From Rhizobiaceae bacterium (lineage in GTDB: Bacteria > Pseudomonadota > Alphaproteobacteria > Rhizobiales > Rhizobiaceae), in the NCBI GenBank assembly GCA_023953775.1, contig JAMLJD010000036.1:1-41438 (forward strand): a DNA stretch of 41,438 nt, in the 5' to 3' direction. Of this stretch, positions 27,752 to 35,851 are shown one piece after another. The translations under genes and the position numbers were made by a program. The notes under the pieces were generated by a model. It worked only from the letters and a program-made list of their open reading frames with translations, made no database searches and was not told where the DNA came from. Position 1 is the first letter of the stretch. Each line of letters starts with the position of its first letter.

Positions 27752-29260
27752 TCAGGTGCCGCAGAAGGTGGCCAGCACCTTTTCGTGCTCCTGCGGCGCG
27801 TCGGCGTAGTGGGCGAAGGCGGGCTGATCGTCGAACGGCCTCGACAGGACTTTCAGCAGTTCTTCAAACGGTTGGAAATCGCTCCGCTCAACCGCCGCCT
27901 CGATCATCGCCTCGACGCGATGATTACGCGGGATGAAGCGCGGATTCGACAGCCGCATCACCTCCCGGCGGGCTTTATCGTCGCCGGATTCGTGGCGCAG
28001 CCTGTCGCGCCAAAGCGCTTCCCAGGCGTCGAACTGAGTCGGGTCGATGAATTCGCCCCGCGTCGAGCCGTTGCCTGCCTCTTCGTCGATGTCATCGAGA
28101 AGGCCGCGAAAGGTCCGGGTGAAGTCGGCGCCGTTGTCGGCCATCATTTTCAGAAGATCTTCGACCAGCGCGAAATCGTCGTTACGAGCCTCCAGCAGGC
28201 CAAGCTTGCGGCGGAAACCTGAGATCAGCGCATCCGCATAGGATCTCTGGAAGCCCTTCAGCGCCTCCTCGGCCATTGCGATCGAGGCATCCTCGTCCTC
28301 GCCGAAAAGCGGCAGCAGCGTTTCGGCGAGCCGCGCAAGGTTCCACACCGCGACATGCGGTTGGTTGGCATAGGCGTAGCGACCACCGCGATCGATCGAA
28401 CTGAACACTGTCGCCGGCGCGTAGGCATCCATGAAGGCGCAGGGTCCGTAGTCGATGGTTTCACCGGAAATGCCCATATTGTCGGTGTTCATCACGCCGT
28501 GGATGAAGCCGACCAGCATCCAGCGCGCCACCAGTGCGGCATGGGCGTCGATCACCGCCTTCAACAGGCCCCGGTAGGGATCGCCGGCTTCGCGAAGATG
28601 AGGATAGTGCCGGTCGATCGCATAGTCGGCGAGCGTGCGGATCGCCTCGACATCGCCGCGCGCGGCGAAATACTGGAACGTGCCGATCCGGAGATGGCTG
28701 GCGGCGACGCGGGTCAGCACCGCGCCGGGCAGGCGGGTCTCGCGATAGACCCAGTCGCCCGTCGTCACTGCCGCAAGCGACCGCGTCGTCGGGATGCCGA
28801 GCGCGGCCATCGCCTCGCTGACCACATATTCGCGCAGAACCGGGCCGAGTGCTGCCCGACCGTCGCCGTTGCGCGAGAAGGGCGTCGGGCCCGAACCCTT
28901 GAGCTGGATGTCGCGGCGCACGCCGTCGCGGTCGACGACCTCGCCGACAAGCAGTGCGCGGCCATCGCCGAGCTGCGGCACGAACTGGCCGAACTGGTGC
29001 CCGGCATAGGCAAGCGCGATCGGCGCGGCGGTCTCCGGGAAGGCGTTGCCGGCCAGCATCGCGACACCGGCTGGGCTTGCGAGGAATTCCGGATCAAGCC
29101 CGAGCTGATCGGCCAGTGCGCGATTGAGCCGGATCAGCGTCGGAGACGGAACGGGTGCGGCATCCGGCCTTGCGAAGAAGCGATCAGGCAGGCGGGCATA
29201 GCTGTTGTCAAAGGGTGGAGCGCCGTCGGCGGAGCGGGAAGATGCGGCTTGTGCGGCCAT
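27752..29260 (-). CDS. selO: Protein adenylyltransferase SelO (YdiU/UPF0061 family)
   Basis: The product is 502 aa from ATG 29260 (GGAGG nine bases upstream); the frame extends to 29320 without a better start. SelO is a pseudokinase that transfers AMP to proteins in redox stress. Family segments are [34 protein letters not shown] (nucleotide loop), [44 protein letters not shown] (metal-binding N/D) and [18 protein letters not shown]. The chain ends FCGT: a Cys three residues from the end takes the place of the selenocysteine of animal SelO. It is convergent with the atuA-like gene, 15 bases apart. Confidence 0.95.
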   Translation of the reverse strand: MAAQAASSRSADGAPPFDNSYARLPDRFFARPDAAPVPSPTLIRLNRALADQLGLDPEFLASPAGVAMLAGNAFPETAAPIALAYAGHQFGQFVPQLGDGRALLVGEVVDRDGVRRDIQLKGSGPTPFSRNGDGRAALGPVLREYVVSEAMAALGIPTTRSLAAVTTGDWVYRETRLPGAVLTRVAASHLRIGTFQYFAARGDVEAIRTLADYAIDRHYPHLREAGDPYRGLLKAVIDAHAALVARWMLVGFIHGVMNTDNMGISGETIDYGPCAFMDAYAPATVFSSIDRGGRYAYANQPHVAVWNLARLAETLLPLFGEDEDASIAMAEEALKGFQRSYADALISGFRRKLGLLEARNDDFALVEDLLKMMADNGADFTRTFRGLLDDIDEEAGNGSTRGEFIDPTQFDAWEALWRDRLRHESGDDKARREVMRLSNPRFIPRNHRVEAMIEAAVERSDFQPFEELLKVLSRPFDDQPAFAHYADAPQEHEKVLATFCGT

Positions 29261-29395
29261 GGCGGACGGCCTCCTGCGGCTGGCCGCGCGATGGTCGGCG
29301 CGGCGTCGATTCCGGTTCATTGTGACCTGAATCTAGGCATCCGTCGCCCGATAATCGATACCCAGCGGGGTGGCGTCCGCATGTCGCGGAGCCGG

Positions 29396-29806
29396 TCAAC
29401 CCCTGGCGGGCGGTCGAACCACCTCGCCATCTTCCTTGGAAAAGTCGCCGATGTCCGGATTGTCGAGAAGGTCGAGAACGAGTTCGGAGGGCCGGCACAA
29501 CCGCGCGCCCTTCGGGCTCACGACGATCGGCCGGTTGATGAGGATCGGATGCTCGATCATCGCGTCATAGAGCGCCTCCTCGGGAAGCGTCGTATCGCCA
29601 AGGCCGAGTTCGGCGTAAGGCGTTCCCTTTTCGCGCAGAAGCGCGCGGGGGCTGATGCCCATCAGAGCGACCAGTTCCTTCAGCCGCTCGCGGCTCGGCG
29701 GCGTCTTCAAATATTCGATGATTTCCGGTTCCTCACCCGATTGGCGGATCATCGCCAGCGTATTGCGCGAGGTCCCGCATTGCGGGTTGTGGTAGATGGT
29801 GATCAT
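29396..29806 (-). CDS. arsC: Arsenate reductase, glutaredoxin-coupled type (ArsC)
   Basis: The product is 136 aa from ATG 29806, overlapping the aquaporin stop (ATGA). It uses a thioredoxin-like ArsC fold: MITIYHNPQCGTSRNTLAMI with the single catalytic Cys10, EPEIIEYLKTPPSRERL, and EHPILINRPIVVSPKGARLCRP with the substrate-binding arginines. It reduces arsenate to arsenite using glutathione and glutaredoxin in the cytoplasm. It is the last gene of arsR-arsC-aqpS-arsC. This is the second, unrelated reductase in the same operon (the other is the LMW-PTP type at 30495-31004). Confidence 0.93.
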   Translation of the reverse strand: MITIYHNPQCGTSRNTLAMIRQSGEEPEIIEYLKTPPSRERLKELVALMGISPRALLREKGTPYAELGLGDTTLPEEALYDAMIEHPILINRPIVVSPKGARLCRPSELVLDLLDNPDIGDFSKEDGEVVRPPARG

Positions 29807-30492
29807 TCGGCGGGCTCCGGAGATGGACGGTTCTGGGGTTCGGCGAGAAGCCACCCCGCCAGCGCCATCGCCAACAGGGCGCCGGCGCATTGTGCCGCGA
29901 TGAACAGCGGCACGTCCACAGGGCGGATACCCGAGAAGGTGTCCGAGAATCCGCGCGCGATCGCGACGGCGGGATTGGCGAAGGAGGTCGAGGCCGTGAA
30001 CCAGTAGGCGGCGGTGATGTAGAGACCGACAAGCCAGGCGACCGCGTCGGCGCGATGGCGGATGCCGGCGAGGATCGTCAATACCAGCCCGAAAGTCGCG
30101 ACCGCCTCGGCGATCCATTGTCCCTGGCCGGTCCGCGCGGTCTGGGAAAACTGGACCAGCGCGATGTCGAACATGGCATGCGCGAGAACCGCGCCGAGAA
30201 TGCCGCCGGCGATCTGCGCGACGGCGTAGAGAAGTGCCGTGCCACCGGCAATGTCGCGCCGCAACGCGAAGACCAGCGTCACGGCGGGATTGAAATGGGC
30301 ACCCGAAATCGGTCCGAAGATGGTGATCAGGACAACGAGAATGGCGCCGGTCGGAATGGTGTTTCCGAGAAGGGCCAATGCGGTGTCGTCGGTGAGACGG
30401 TCGGCCATGATGCCCGATCCGACCACCGTCGCCACCAGCATGGCGGTTCCGAGCGCCTCGGCGGCGAGGCGGCGTGACAGGTCCGTTTCCAT
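29803..30492 (-). CDS. aqpS: Aquaporin family channel in the ars operon (AqpS-like)
   Basis: The product is 229 aa with six spans and both half-helix motifs intact: ISGAHFNPAVTLVFALRRD and TSFANPAVAIARGFSDTF (NPA-NPA, with the selectivity Arg in AIAR). In Sinorhizobium meliloti AqpS lets arsenite made by ArsC leave the cell and takes the place of an ArsB/Acr3 pump. The operon position (two bases after one reductase gene, overlapping the next) argues for the same role here. AqpZ-type water channel is the alternative name if the ars link is ignored. Confidence 0.88.
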   Translation of the reverse strand: METDLSRRLAAEALGTAMLVATVVGSGIMADRLTDDTALALLGNTIPTGAILVVLITIFGPISGAHFNPAVTLVFALRRDIAGGTALLYAVAQIAGGILGAVLAHAMFDIALVQFSQTARTGQGQWIAEAVATFGLVLTILAGIRHRADAVAWLVGLYITAAYWFTASTSFANPAVAIARGFSDTFSGIRPVDVPLFIAAQCAGALLAMALAGWLLAEPQNRPSPEPAE

Positions 30493-30494
30493 GC

Positions 30495-31004
30495 CTATCC
30501 CGCTTCTGGCAGGGAGTGGCCGATGTCGCTCAGCCGTTTCTGCAGTGCGAGCCTGTCGATCGCGGCGAGCGGCAGGCTTGTGAACACGGAAATGCGGTTA
30601 TTCAGCATCCGGTAGGTGTCGGCGAAGGCGAAGTGCTTCTCGGCGTCGGTGCCCTCGACAGCCGCCGGATCGGGCACGCCCCAATGCGCGGTCATGGGCT
30701 GGCCCGGCCATACGGGGCATGCCTCGGCAGCCGCGGAATCGCAGACCGTGAATACGAAGTCCATCTGCGGTGCGCCGGGGTCGGCGAATTCCTCCCAGCT
30801 CTTCGAGCGGGCGAAGGCGATGTCGTGGTTCATCGACGTTAGAAGATGAAGCGCGAAGGGGTGAACCTCGCCCTTGGGATGAGAGCCCGCGGAGAACGCC
30901 TTGAACCGCCCTGCGCCGACACGGCCAAGGATCGCCTCCGCGATGATCGATCGCGCCGAATTTCCGGTGCAGAGAAAAAGGACGTTGTGGATGTGTTCGC
31001 TCAT
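30495..31004 (-). CDS. Arsenate reductase / low-molecular-weight phosphotyrosine phosphatase type
   Basis: The product is 169 aa. The P-loop CX5R is LCTGNSARS (Cys12, Arg18). Family segments are FKAFSAGSHPKGEVHP, FVFTVCDSAAAEACPVWPG with Cys88 and Cys96 (a redox pair like that of thioredoxin-coupled ArsC, one residue further apart) and HWGVPDPAAVEG with the general-acid Asp. This class reduces arsenate with thioredoxin or mycothiol-like partners. A pure phosphatase role is possible, but the ars context and the cysteine pair favour arsenate reduction. It follows arsR by 25 bases and precedes the aquaporin by two. Confidence 0.9.
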   Translation of the reverse strand: MSEHIHNVLFLCTGNSARSIIAEAILGRVGAGRFKAFSAGSHPKGEVHPFALHLLTSMNHDIAFARSKSWEEFADPGAPQMDFVFTVCDSAAAEACPVWPGQPMTAHWGVPDPAAVEGTDAEKHFAFADTYRMLNNRISVFTSLPLAAIDRLALQKRLSDIGHSLPEAG

Positions 31005-31029
31005 TCGAGCCTTCCTCCCGAAGCAAGGC

Positions 31030-31362
31030 CTAACAGTCGCATGTCACGGCATCGATCACGGGCCGGCAGAGTTCCGGCGCTCCGTCGCAGCAATCCTCCA
31101 TCAGGTAGGAGAGCAGATCACGGAAGCCGGTCATGTCGGCGGCGTAGCGCACCAGGCGACCGTCGCGTTGGGGACGCGCCAGGCTTGCCTGGGCAAGAAT
31201 CTTGAGGTGCGCCGAAACGGTGTTCTGGACCGCGCCGAGCCGGGACGCGATCTCGCCGGCCGGCACGCCATCGGGGCCGGCCTTGATCAGCAGCCGGAAC
31301 AAATCCAGCCTCGTATCCTGGCCGAGTGCGGCAAGCGCGTTGAGGGCGTCTTTTCTATCCAT
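31030..31362 (-). CDS. arsR: ArsR family metalloregulator with C-terminal cysteine cluster
   Basis: The product is 110 aa. It is a winged-helix repressor: ALAALGQDTRLDLFRLLIKAG, recognition helix AVQNTVSAHLKILAQASLA and the wing RPQRDGRLVRYAAD. The sensor cysteines are C-terminal (Cys91, Cys92, Cys99, plus 108 and 110 in LMEDCCDGAPELC), not in the alpha3 helix (ELCVCDL) of E. coli ArsR. This is the arrangement of Acidithiobacillus and many alphaproteobacterial ArsR proteins, so As(III) should release it from DNA. It is the first gene of the operon and probably autoregulated; a repeat array overlaps its start codon, leaving a weak ribosome-binding site. Confidence 0.94.
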   Translation of the reverse strand: MDRKDALNALAALGQDTRLDLFRLLIKAGPDGVPAGEIASRLGAVQNTVSAHLKILAQASLARPQRDGRLVRYAADMTGFRDLLSYLMEDCCDGAPELCRPVIDAVTCDC

Positions 31363-31382
31363 ATATCCAAGTATCCAGATAT
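31356..31382. promoter_or_regulatory. Probable ArsR operator: three TATCCA repeats and an ATATC/GATAT inverted repeat
   Basis: TATCCA occurs at 31356-31361, 31364-31369 and 31372-31377, an exact 8-base period (TGGATA on the coding strand). The inverted repeat ATATC-N10-GATAT (31363-31367 and 31378-31382) overlaps it. The array covers the arsR start codon and lies just after the predicted promoter. Confidence 0.55.
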
Positions 31383-31386
31383 AATG

Positions 31387-31415
31387 GCTTTAGCTCGCCG
31401 TCGTTCTCGGGTCAA
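31387..31415 (-). promoter_or_regulatory. Predicted ars operon promoter
   Basis: On the minus strand TTGACC (31415-31410), 17 bases, TAAAGC (31392-31387). It fits in the 80-base gap between the lysR stop and arsR and places the start at the edge of the operator repeats. Confidence 0.45.
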
Positions 31416-31442
31416 TACCCGTCCGTGGACCACCTTGGCCGA

Positions 31443-32324
31443 TCAGGTGAAGATCGCGCGATCCCGCTCGACGATCCGGCTGATGAAGGAGGACACGGCC
31501 TGGATGCGGCGGAGCGGCCGCACCGATTCATGGTAGACCAGCCAGTAGGCGCGCCGGATGCTGGGGATCGCGTCGACGCGGATCAGGTCGTCATGATCGC
31601 GCGCGATGAAGCTGTGCAGGATGCCGATGCCGGCGCCCGCGCGCACCGCCTCGACCTGGCCCAGCGCGGACGATACTGAAAACCGTGCATTCCAGTCCGG
31701 ACTGAATTCGGGGGCGTAGTCGAGTGCCGGATCGATGACCAGGTCGGCGACGTAGCCGACGAGACCGTGCGCGGTCAGGTCTTCGGCCCGGGTGGGCAGG
31801 CCGTGTTCGGCGGCATAGTGCTTCGAGGCGTAAAGGCCGAGCGTGTAGTCGACGAGCTTGCCGGCCACCAGACGCCCTTCGCTCGGCCTGTCGACGGTGA
31901 TCGCAATGTCGGCTTCCCGCCGTGACAAGGAGAAGGAGCGAGGCACCGGCACGAGCTGCACGGACAGATCGCGGTACTGGCTGGTCAGCGCGCCGAGCCG
32001 GGGCGCCAGATAGGCGACGCCGAAGCCGTCCGGCGCGCCGATCCGCACGGTGCCGGAGACCTCGTCGCCGTCTGCGGCCAGGTCGGCGCGGGCGGCGATC
32101 ATCTCGGCTTCCATGCGCTCGGCGACCTCGAGAAAGCGCTCTCCCGCCGGTGTCAGTTCCGATCCCGTCGTGAGACGGCGGAACAGCCTGACCTTGAGGT
32201 CGGCCTCAAGTGCTGCGACCCGGCGCGACACCGTCGCATGATTGATGCCCAGCCGCCGCGCTGCGCCGAGAATCTGCCCCGCCCGCGCCACTGCGAGGAA
32301 TATGCGTACGTCGTCCCAGTTCAC
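31443..32324 (-). CDS. LysR family transcriptional regulator
   Basis: The product is 293 aa from GTG 32324, preceded by GGGGAGGA at a good distance; the open frame further up is the divergent promoter region. The helix-turn-helix is NWDDVRIFLAVARAGQILGAARRLGINHATVSRRVAALEADL (residues 2-43; read in parts), followed by LFRRLTTGSELTPAG and the periplasmic-binding-like effector domain (about 90-290) with RIGAPDGFGVAYLAP and GAGIGILHSFIA. It is divergent from mmsA with 157 bases between the starts, so mmsA is the likely target. The effector is unknown; a valine or inositol breakdown product is plausible. Confidence 0.92.
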   Translation of the reverse strand: MNWDDVRIFLAVARAGQILGAARRLGINHATVSRRVAALEADLKVRLFRRLTTGSELTPAGERFLEVAERMEAEMIAARADLAADGDEVSGTVRIGAPDGFGVAYLAPRLGALTSQYRDLSVQLVPVPRSFSLSRREADIAITVDRPSEGRLVAGKLVDYTLGLYASKHYAAEHGLPTRAEDLTAHGLVGYVADLVIDPALDYAPEFSPDWNARFSVSSALGQVEAVRAGAGIGILHSFIARDHDDLIRVDAIPSIRRAYWLVYHESVRPLRRIQAVSSFISRIVERDRAIFT

Positions 32325-32481
32325 CGTGGGTCCTCCCCGGCAGGCCGTTTCTGCCATGCGGAGAATAAAGACCGGAACGTCTCGAACTTCAATCGCTGCA
32401 CATCCGATGCGTCCGCTGTGGCGTTGCATTCGCGCGGTTGCGGGTCGACAATGCCGCCAAAATTCGAACCGGGAGAGAACA

Positions 32482-33978
32482 ATGCTCGAGATCGGCCACT
32501 TTATCGGCGGAAAGAATGTTGCGGGAACCAGCGGCCGTACCGCTGACGTCATGCAGCCCATGGACGGGACGGTACGCGGCAAGGTGGCGCTGGCGTCCAG
32601 GGACGAGCTGCGCAAGGCGGTGGAGAACGCGAAACAGGCCCAGATCGGCTGGGGTGCGACGAACCCGCAGCGGCGTGTGCGTGTGCTGATGAAGTTCCTG
32701 GATCTGGTCCATCGTGAATATGACGAGCTGGCCGAGATCCTTGCCCGCGAGCACGGCAAGACCATTCCCGATGCCAAGGGCGACATCCAGCGTGGTCTCG
32801 AGGTGGTCGAGGTCTGCATCGGCGCGCCGCATCTGATGAAGGGCGAGTACACGGAGGGCGCGGGCCCGGGCATCGACGTCTATTCGATGCGCCAGCCGCT
32901 GGGTGTCGTGGCCGGCATCACGCCGTTCAACTTTCCCGCCATGATCCCGCTGTGGAAGATCGCGCCGGCGATCGCGGCCGGCAACGCGTTCATCCTGAAA
33001 CCGTCGGAGCGCGATCCGGGCGTGCCGATGCGCATCGCCGAACTGTTCGTCGAGGCGGGCCTGCCGGAAGGCGTTCTCAACGTCGTCAACGGCGACAAGG
33101 AAGTGGTCGACGCGATCCTCGACGATCCGGACATCAAGGCCGTCGGCTTCGTCGGCTCGACGCCGATCGCGCAGTACATCTATTCGCGCGCGACCGCGAA
33201 CGGCAAGCGCGCGCAGTGCTTCGGCGGCGCCAAGAACCACATGATCATCATGCCGGACGCCGACATGGACCAGACCGTCGACGCGCTGATCGGCGCCGGC
33301 TACGGTTCGGCCGGCGAGCGCTGCATGGCCGTCTCGGTGGCGGTTCCGGTCGGCGAGGAGACCGCCAACAGGCTGGTCGAGAAGCTCATTCCGCGGGTCG
33401 AAAGCCTGAAGGTCGGCCCCTCGACGGATGCGTCCGCCGACTACGGCCCGCTGGTCACGGCGCAGGCGCTGGAGCGCGTCCGGGGCTATGTCGATCTCGG
33501 CGTCAAGGAAGGCGCGAAGCTCGTCGTCGACGGCCGCGACTTCAAGATGCAGGGCTATGAGAACGGCTACTACATGGGCGGCTGCCTGTTCGACCATGTC
33601 ACGCCCGACATGCGCATCTACAAGGAAGAGATCTTCGGGCCGGTGCTGTCGGTCGTGCGCGCCAAGACCTACGAGGATGCCCTGAAACTTCCCAACGAGC
33701 ACGAATACGGCAACGGCGTCGCGATCTTCACCCGCGACGGCGATGCGGCGCGCGACTTCGCCGCCCGCGTCAATGTCGGCATGGTCGGCGTCAACGTGCC
33801 GATCCCGGTGCCGATCGCCTACTACACGTTCGGCGGCTGGAAGGCGTCGTCTTTCGGCGACCTCAACCAGCACGGGCCGGATGCGTTCCGCTTCTACACC
33901 AAGACCAAGACGATCACCTCGCGCTGGCCGTCGGGTATCAAGGATGGTGCCGAATTCGTCATTCCAACGATGAACTGA
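32482..33978 (+). CDS. mmsA: Methylmalonate-semialdehyde dehydrogenase (CoA-acylating)
   Basis: The product is 498 aa from ATG 32482 (GGGAGAG upstream). It is an aldehyde-dehydrogenase-fold enzyme that turns methylmalonate or malonate semialdehyde into propionyl- or acetyl-CoA, at the end of valine, thymine and inositol breakdown. Catalytic residues: Asn150 (ITPFNFPAM), Lys173 (FILKPSERDP) and nucleophile Cys281 in GSAGERCMAVSVAVPVG, which is the MMSDH signature. FGGAKNHMIIMPDAD and EEIFGPVLSVVRA are also typical. The end reads SGIKDGAEFVIPTMN. A damaged second copy of this tail lies 51 bases after the stop. Confidence 0.96.
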   Translation: MLEIGHFIGGKNVAGTSGRTADVMQPMDGTVRGKVALASRDELRKAVENAKQAQIGWGATNPQRRVRVLMKFLDLVHREYDELAEILAREHGKTIPDAKGDIQRGLEVVEVCIGAPHLMKGEYTEGAGPGIDVYSMRQPLGVVAGITPFNFPAMIPLWKIAPAIAAGNAFILKPSERDPGVPMRIAELFVEAGLPEGVLNVVNGDKEVVDAILDDPDIKAVGFVGSTPIAQYIYSRATANGKRAQCFGGAKNHMIIMPDADMDQTVDALIGAGYGSAGERCMAVSVAVPVGEETANRLVEKLIPRVESLKVGPSTDASADYGPLVTAQALERVRGYVDLGVKEGAKLVVDGRDFKMQGYENGYYMGGCLFDHVTPDMRIYKEEIFGPVLSVVRAKTYEDALKLPNEHEYGNGVAIFTRDGDAARDFAARVNVGMVGVNVPIPVPIAYYTFGGWKASSFGDLNQHGPDAFRFYTKTKTITSRWPSGIKDGAEFVIPTMN

Positions 33979-34029
33979 CCGACGGTCGATCGTTCCGCGC
34001 GTCCTCGCCTCAGCTGCGGGCGCGCGGGT

Positions 34030-34074
34030 GGCATCAAGGACGGCGCCGAGTTCGTCGTTCCGGCGATGTACTGG
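34030..34074 (+). pseudogene. Remnant of a second mmsA 3' end
   Basis: Bases 34030-34074 align without gaps to the last 15 codons of mmsA (33934-33978), offset by 96 bases, with 36 of 45 bases identical. They read GGIKDGAEFVVPAM, then YW in place of the final N and stop. Most differences are at third codon positions, as expected of an old coding copy rather than a chance repeat. No upstream part of the gene remains. Confidence 0.65.
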
Positions 34075-34103
34075 CCAGGTACCGTCTTTCGTCGATATTT
34101 TCC

Positions 34104-34131
34104 GAAGGGGAGCGGTTTGCCGCTCCCCTTC
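34104..34131. terminator. Strong hairpin terminator between mmsA and the DoxX gene
   Basis: GAAGGGGAGCGG (34104-34115) and CCGCTCCCCTTC (34120-34131) form a perfect 12-bp stem with a TTTG loop. T-rich bases follow on the plus strand (GTCGTTTCG) and a T run on the minus strand is absent, so it mainly ends mmsA transcription. Confidence 0.7.
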
Positions 34132-34144
34132 GTCGTTTCGGGGT

Positions 34145-34531
34145 TCAGCGCCGCAGCGGAAACAGCGCGCGCAGGGCGGGGTCGCGCAGCCACAACCCAC
34201 CCCACATGAACAGCCCCAGATAGATACTGAACAGGATGTGGCTGAAGAGCGGACTTTCGGCGCGGATCTGGGTCGCCATCGCCCCGCCGAACAAACCCAT
34301 GAACAGCACGGCGCCGAGTATGTTGGTGCGCGGGTAGATGTAGAGCAGCGTCAGCACCAGTTCGAGGATGCCGATCGGCAGCGCGTAGCCTTCGGGCCAG
34401 CCGAGCGCGGCCATTGTTTCCTCGGCGACGGGAAGGCCGAGCAGCTTCGGCGTCACCGACGCTCCGAGCATGAACAGGACGAAGAGGGTTGACAGGCCGT
34501 AGCCGATCCTGATCCGGACAGTGTCGCTCAT
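34145..34531 (-). CDS. DoxX family membrane protein
   Basis: The product is 128 aa from ATG 34531 behind GAGGAACG; the upstream open frame has no start signal. It has four hydrophobic spans: about residues 9-30 (IGYGLSTLFVLFMLGASVTPKLLG), 49-66, 70-88 and 96-114. ALGWPEGYALPIGILELVLTLLYIYPR and AVLFMGLFGGAMATQIR are typical of the DoxX-like/DUF6790 family. Function is unknown; some members take part in thiosulfate or redox stress. The gene stands alone, converging on mmsA and divergent from a small secreted protein. Confidence 0.85.
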   Translation of the reverse strand: MSDTVRIRIGYGLSTLFVLFMLGASVTPKLLGLPVAEETMAALGWPEGYALPIGILELVLTLLYIYPRTNILGAVLFMGLFGGAMATQIRAESPLFSHILFSIYLGLFMWGGLWLRDPALRALFPLRR

Positions 34532-34683
34532 ATCGCGTTCCTCGAATTTGTTGTCTTGCCGAAAGACGTGCGGGTTGGGGCGATCCCGACATCCGGGCCA
34601 GAAATGTCTGCCGAATGCAGGCGACCGGGTCTGGCCGATCCCCTTTTCGCGCGCCGGCGTCACGTTCGCCCCAGGGCGCAAAT

Positions 34684-34708
34684 GGAACGAAATGCTGCGA
34701 CGGGAGTT
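34684..34708 (+). promoter_or_regulatory. Possible general-stress (EcfG/RpoE2-type) promoter
   Basis: GGAAC (34684-34688), 18 bases, TT (34707-34708). This is the pattern described for the S. meliloti RpoE2 general-stress sigma factor. It lies 64 bases before the ATG of the next secreted-protein gene. Confidence 0.4.
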
Positions 34709-34771
34709 CGTCATCGCAGGAGACTTGAATGCGGCCATGCCGACAGGCGGCCTGAAACATGGAGACGAACC

Positions 34772-35131
34772 ATGCTGCGTATCCCCTCGCTCGCGCTGGC
34801 CGCTCTGATCGTCCTGCCGGCTTCGGCGGATCCGATCGCCAACGCTCCTGCCGGCATCGAGGCTGCGGCCGTCGACCGGTTCCAGCTGGATCAGGAGGCG
34901 GCCTTTCCGGCTTGCGGCGATCGCGATTCCGTCGTTGCGGATCTCGCCGCGCAGTTCCATGAAGCGCCGCTTGCGCAGGGCATGATCGACGAGAAGGCTG
35001 TCATGGAGATGTTCGTGTCCGACGAAGGGACGTGGACGATCCTGGCCACCGGTACTGACGGCATGACCTGCGTCATCGCGGTCGGCGAAGGTTTCCAGCC
35101 AATGCCGAAAGTCATCGGCGTCGGAGCCTGA
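34772..35131 (+). CDS. Small secreted protein of unknown function
   Basis: The product is 119 aa from ATG 34772 (GGAGACG upstream); the frame is open further up without a start signal. A signal peptide spans residues 1-19 (MLRIPSLALAALIVLPASA). The mature part has two cysteines (FPACGDRD and MTCVIAVGEGF) and ends WTILATGTDGMTCVIAVGEGF plus a short tail. That last segment resembles small periplasmic proteins common in rhizobia with no assigned function. A general-stress-type promoter motif lies 64 bases upstream. It converges on the gntR gene, 20 bases away. Confidence 0.75.
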   Translation: MLRIPSLALAALIVLPASADPIANAPAGIEAAAVDRFQLDQEAAFPACGDRDSVVADLAAQFHEAPLAQGMIDEKAVMEMFVSDEGTWTILATGTDGMTCVIAVGEGFQPMPKVIGVGA

Positions 35132-35151
35132 TTGCGCCGACAAGGCGGCAT

Positions 35152-35799
35152 TCAACGTATCGCCGCAGCGCGTGCGTGATCGCGCAACAGTCCCATGAGC
35201 CGCGCGGCCTCCTGCGCGGCTTTTTCTTCATCGCCGTCGAGTATGGCGCTGATCAGCGCCACATGATGCTCGGCGGATTCGGCCAGACCGGTCTCGGCCT
35301 TGAAGCGGTACCAGAACCGCCTGCTGTGGGTCTGCAGCGGAGCGGCAAGCCGTGCAGCGAAGACATTGTCGGCTGCTGTCGCCATTGCCTCGTCGAGCGC
35401 CTTGTCGGCCTCAAGGAAGGCGATCACATTGCCGGCGATCACCGCTTTCTGCATGCCGAGTGCTGCGTTCCGGAACAACATGTCAGTATCTCGGGTGGCG
35501 TAGCGGGCGGCCGAACGCGCGAGAACGACCTCGACGCCGTGCCGCGCCTCGACGACGCGCGGCCAATCGGCGGCATCGAGCGCGGCGACGATCATGCCGG
35601 CGCGGGGGCGGATTTCGATCAGACCTTCCCAGTTCAGCCGCTGGACCGCCTCGCGGACGGGCGTGCGTCCGAGCCCCAACCGGTCGATGAGCGCGCCTTC
35701 CGTGGTCGTCGAACCGGGCGCCAGCTCGAGCGTGACGATCATGCGCTCGAGGGCACGGTAGGCCCGCGCGGCGGCCGGCTCGGTGGCTGGATGGGTCAT
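35152..35799 (-). CDS. GntR family regulator, FCD subfamily (likely hydroxyproline catabolism repressor)
   Basis: The product is 215 aa from ATG 35799. An earlier in-frame start at 35838 falls inside the operator and is unlikely. The N-terminal winged helix (about 10-75) has AYRALERMIVTLELAPGS, the recognition segment LIDRLGLGRTPVREAVQRLNWEGLIE and the wing RPRAGMIVA. The C-terminal FCD domain (about 85-205) has EARHGVEVVLARSAA and AEHHVALISAILDGDEEKA with metal-ligand-like Asp/His positions. It is divergent from a hydroxyproline-type catabolic operon and shares with it a region holding two identical palindromes. HypR of S. meliloti is the named precedent. Confidence 0.9.
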   Translation of the reverse strand: MTHPATEPAAARAYRALERMIVTLELAPGSTTTEGALIDRLGLGRTPVREAVQRLNWEGLIEIRPRAGMIVAALDAADWPRVVEARHGVEVVLARSAARYATRDTDMLFRNAALGMQKAVIAGNVIAFLEADKALDEAMATAADNVFAARLAAPLQTHSRRFWYRFKAETGLAESAEHHVALISAILDGDEEKAAQEAARLMGLLRDHARAAAIR

Positions 35800-35816
35800 G
35801 ATCTGTCGGCTCGTCC

Positions 35817-35837
35817 TGATATATTTAAGATATATCA
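35817..35837. promoter_or_regulatory. GntR operator O1 (gntR-proximal)
   Basis: Perfect palindrome TGATATAT-TTAAG-ATATATCA: arms 35817-35824 and 35830-35837. It lies 18 bases upstream of the gntR start and would block that gene's own promoter. Confidence 0.8.
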
Positions 35838-35851
35838 CATCTGGATCGCTA

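Noticed and set aside
28355..30007. A 550-codon plus-strand open frame over selO, arsC and the aquaporin gene
   Set aside because: It opposes three well-supported genes and shows only low-complexity Arg/Ala/Gly translation.
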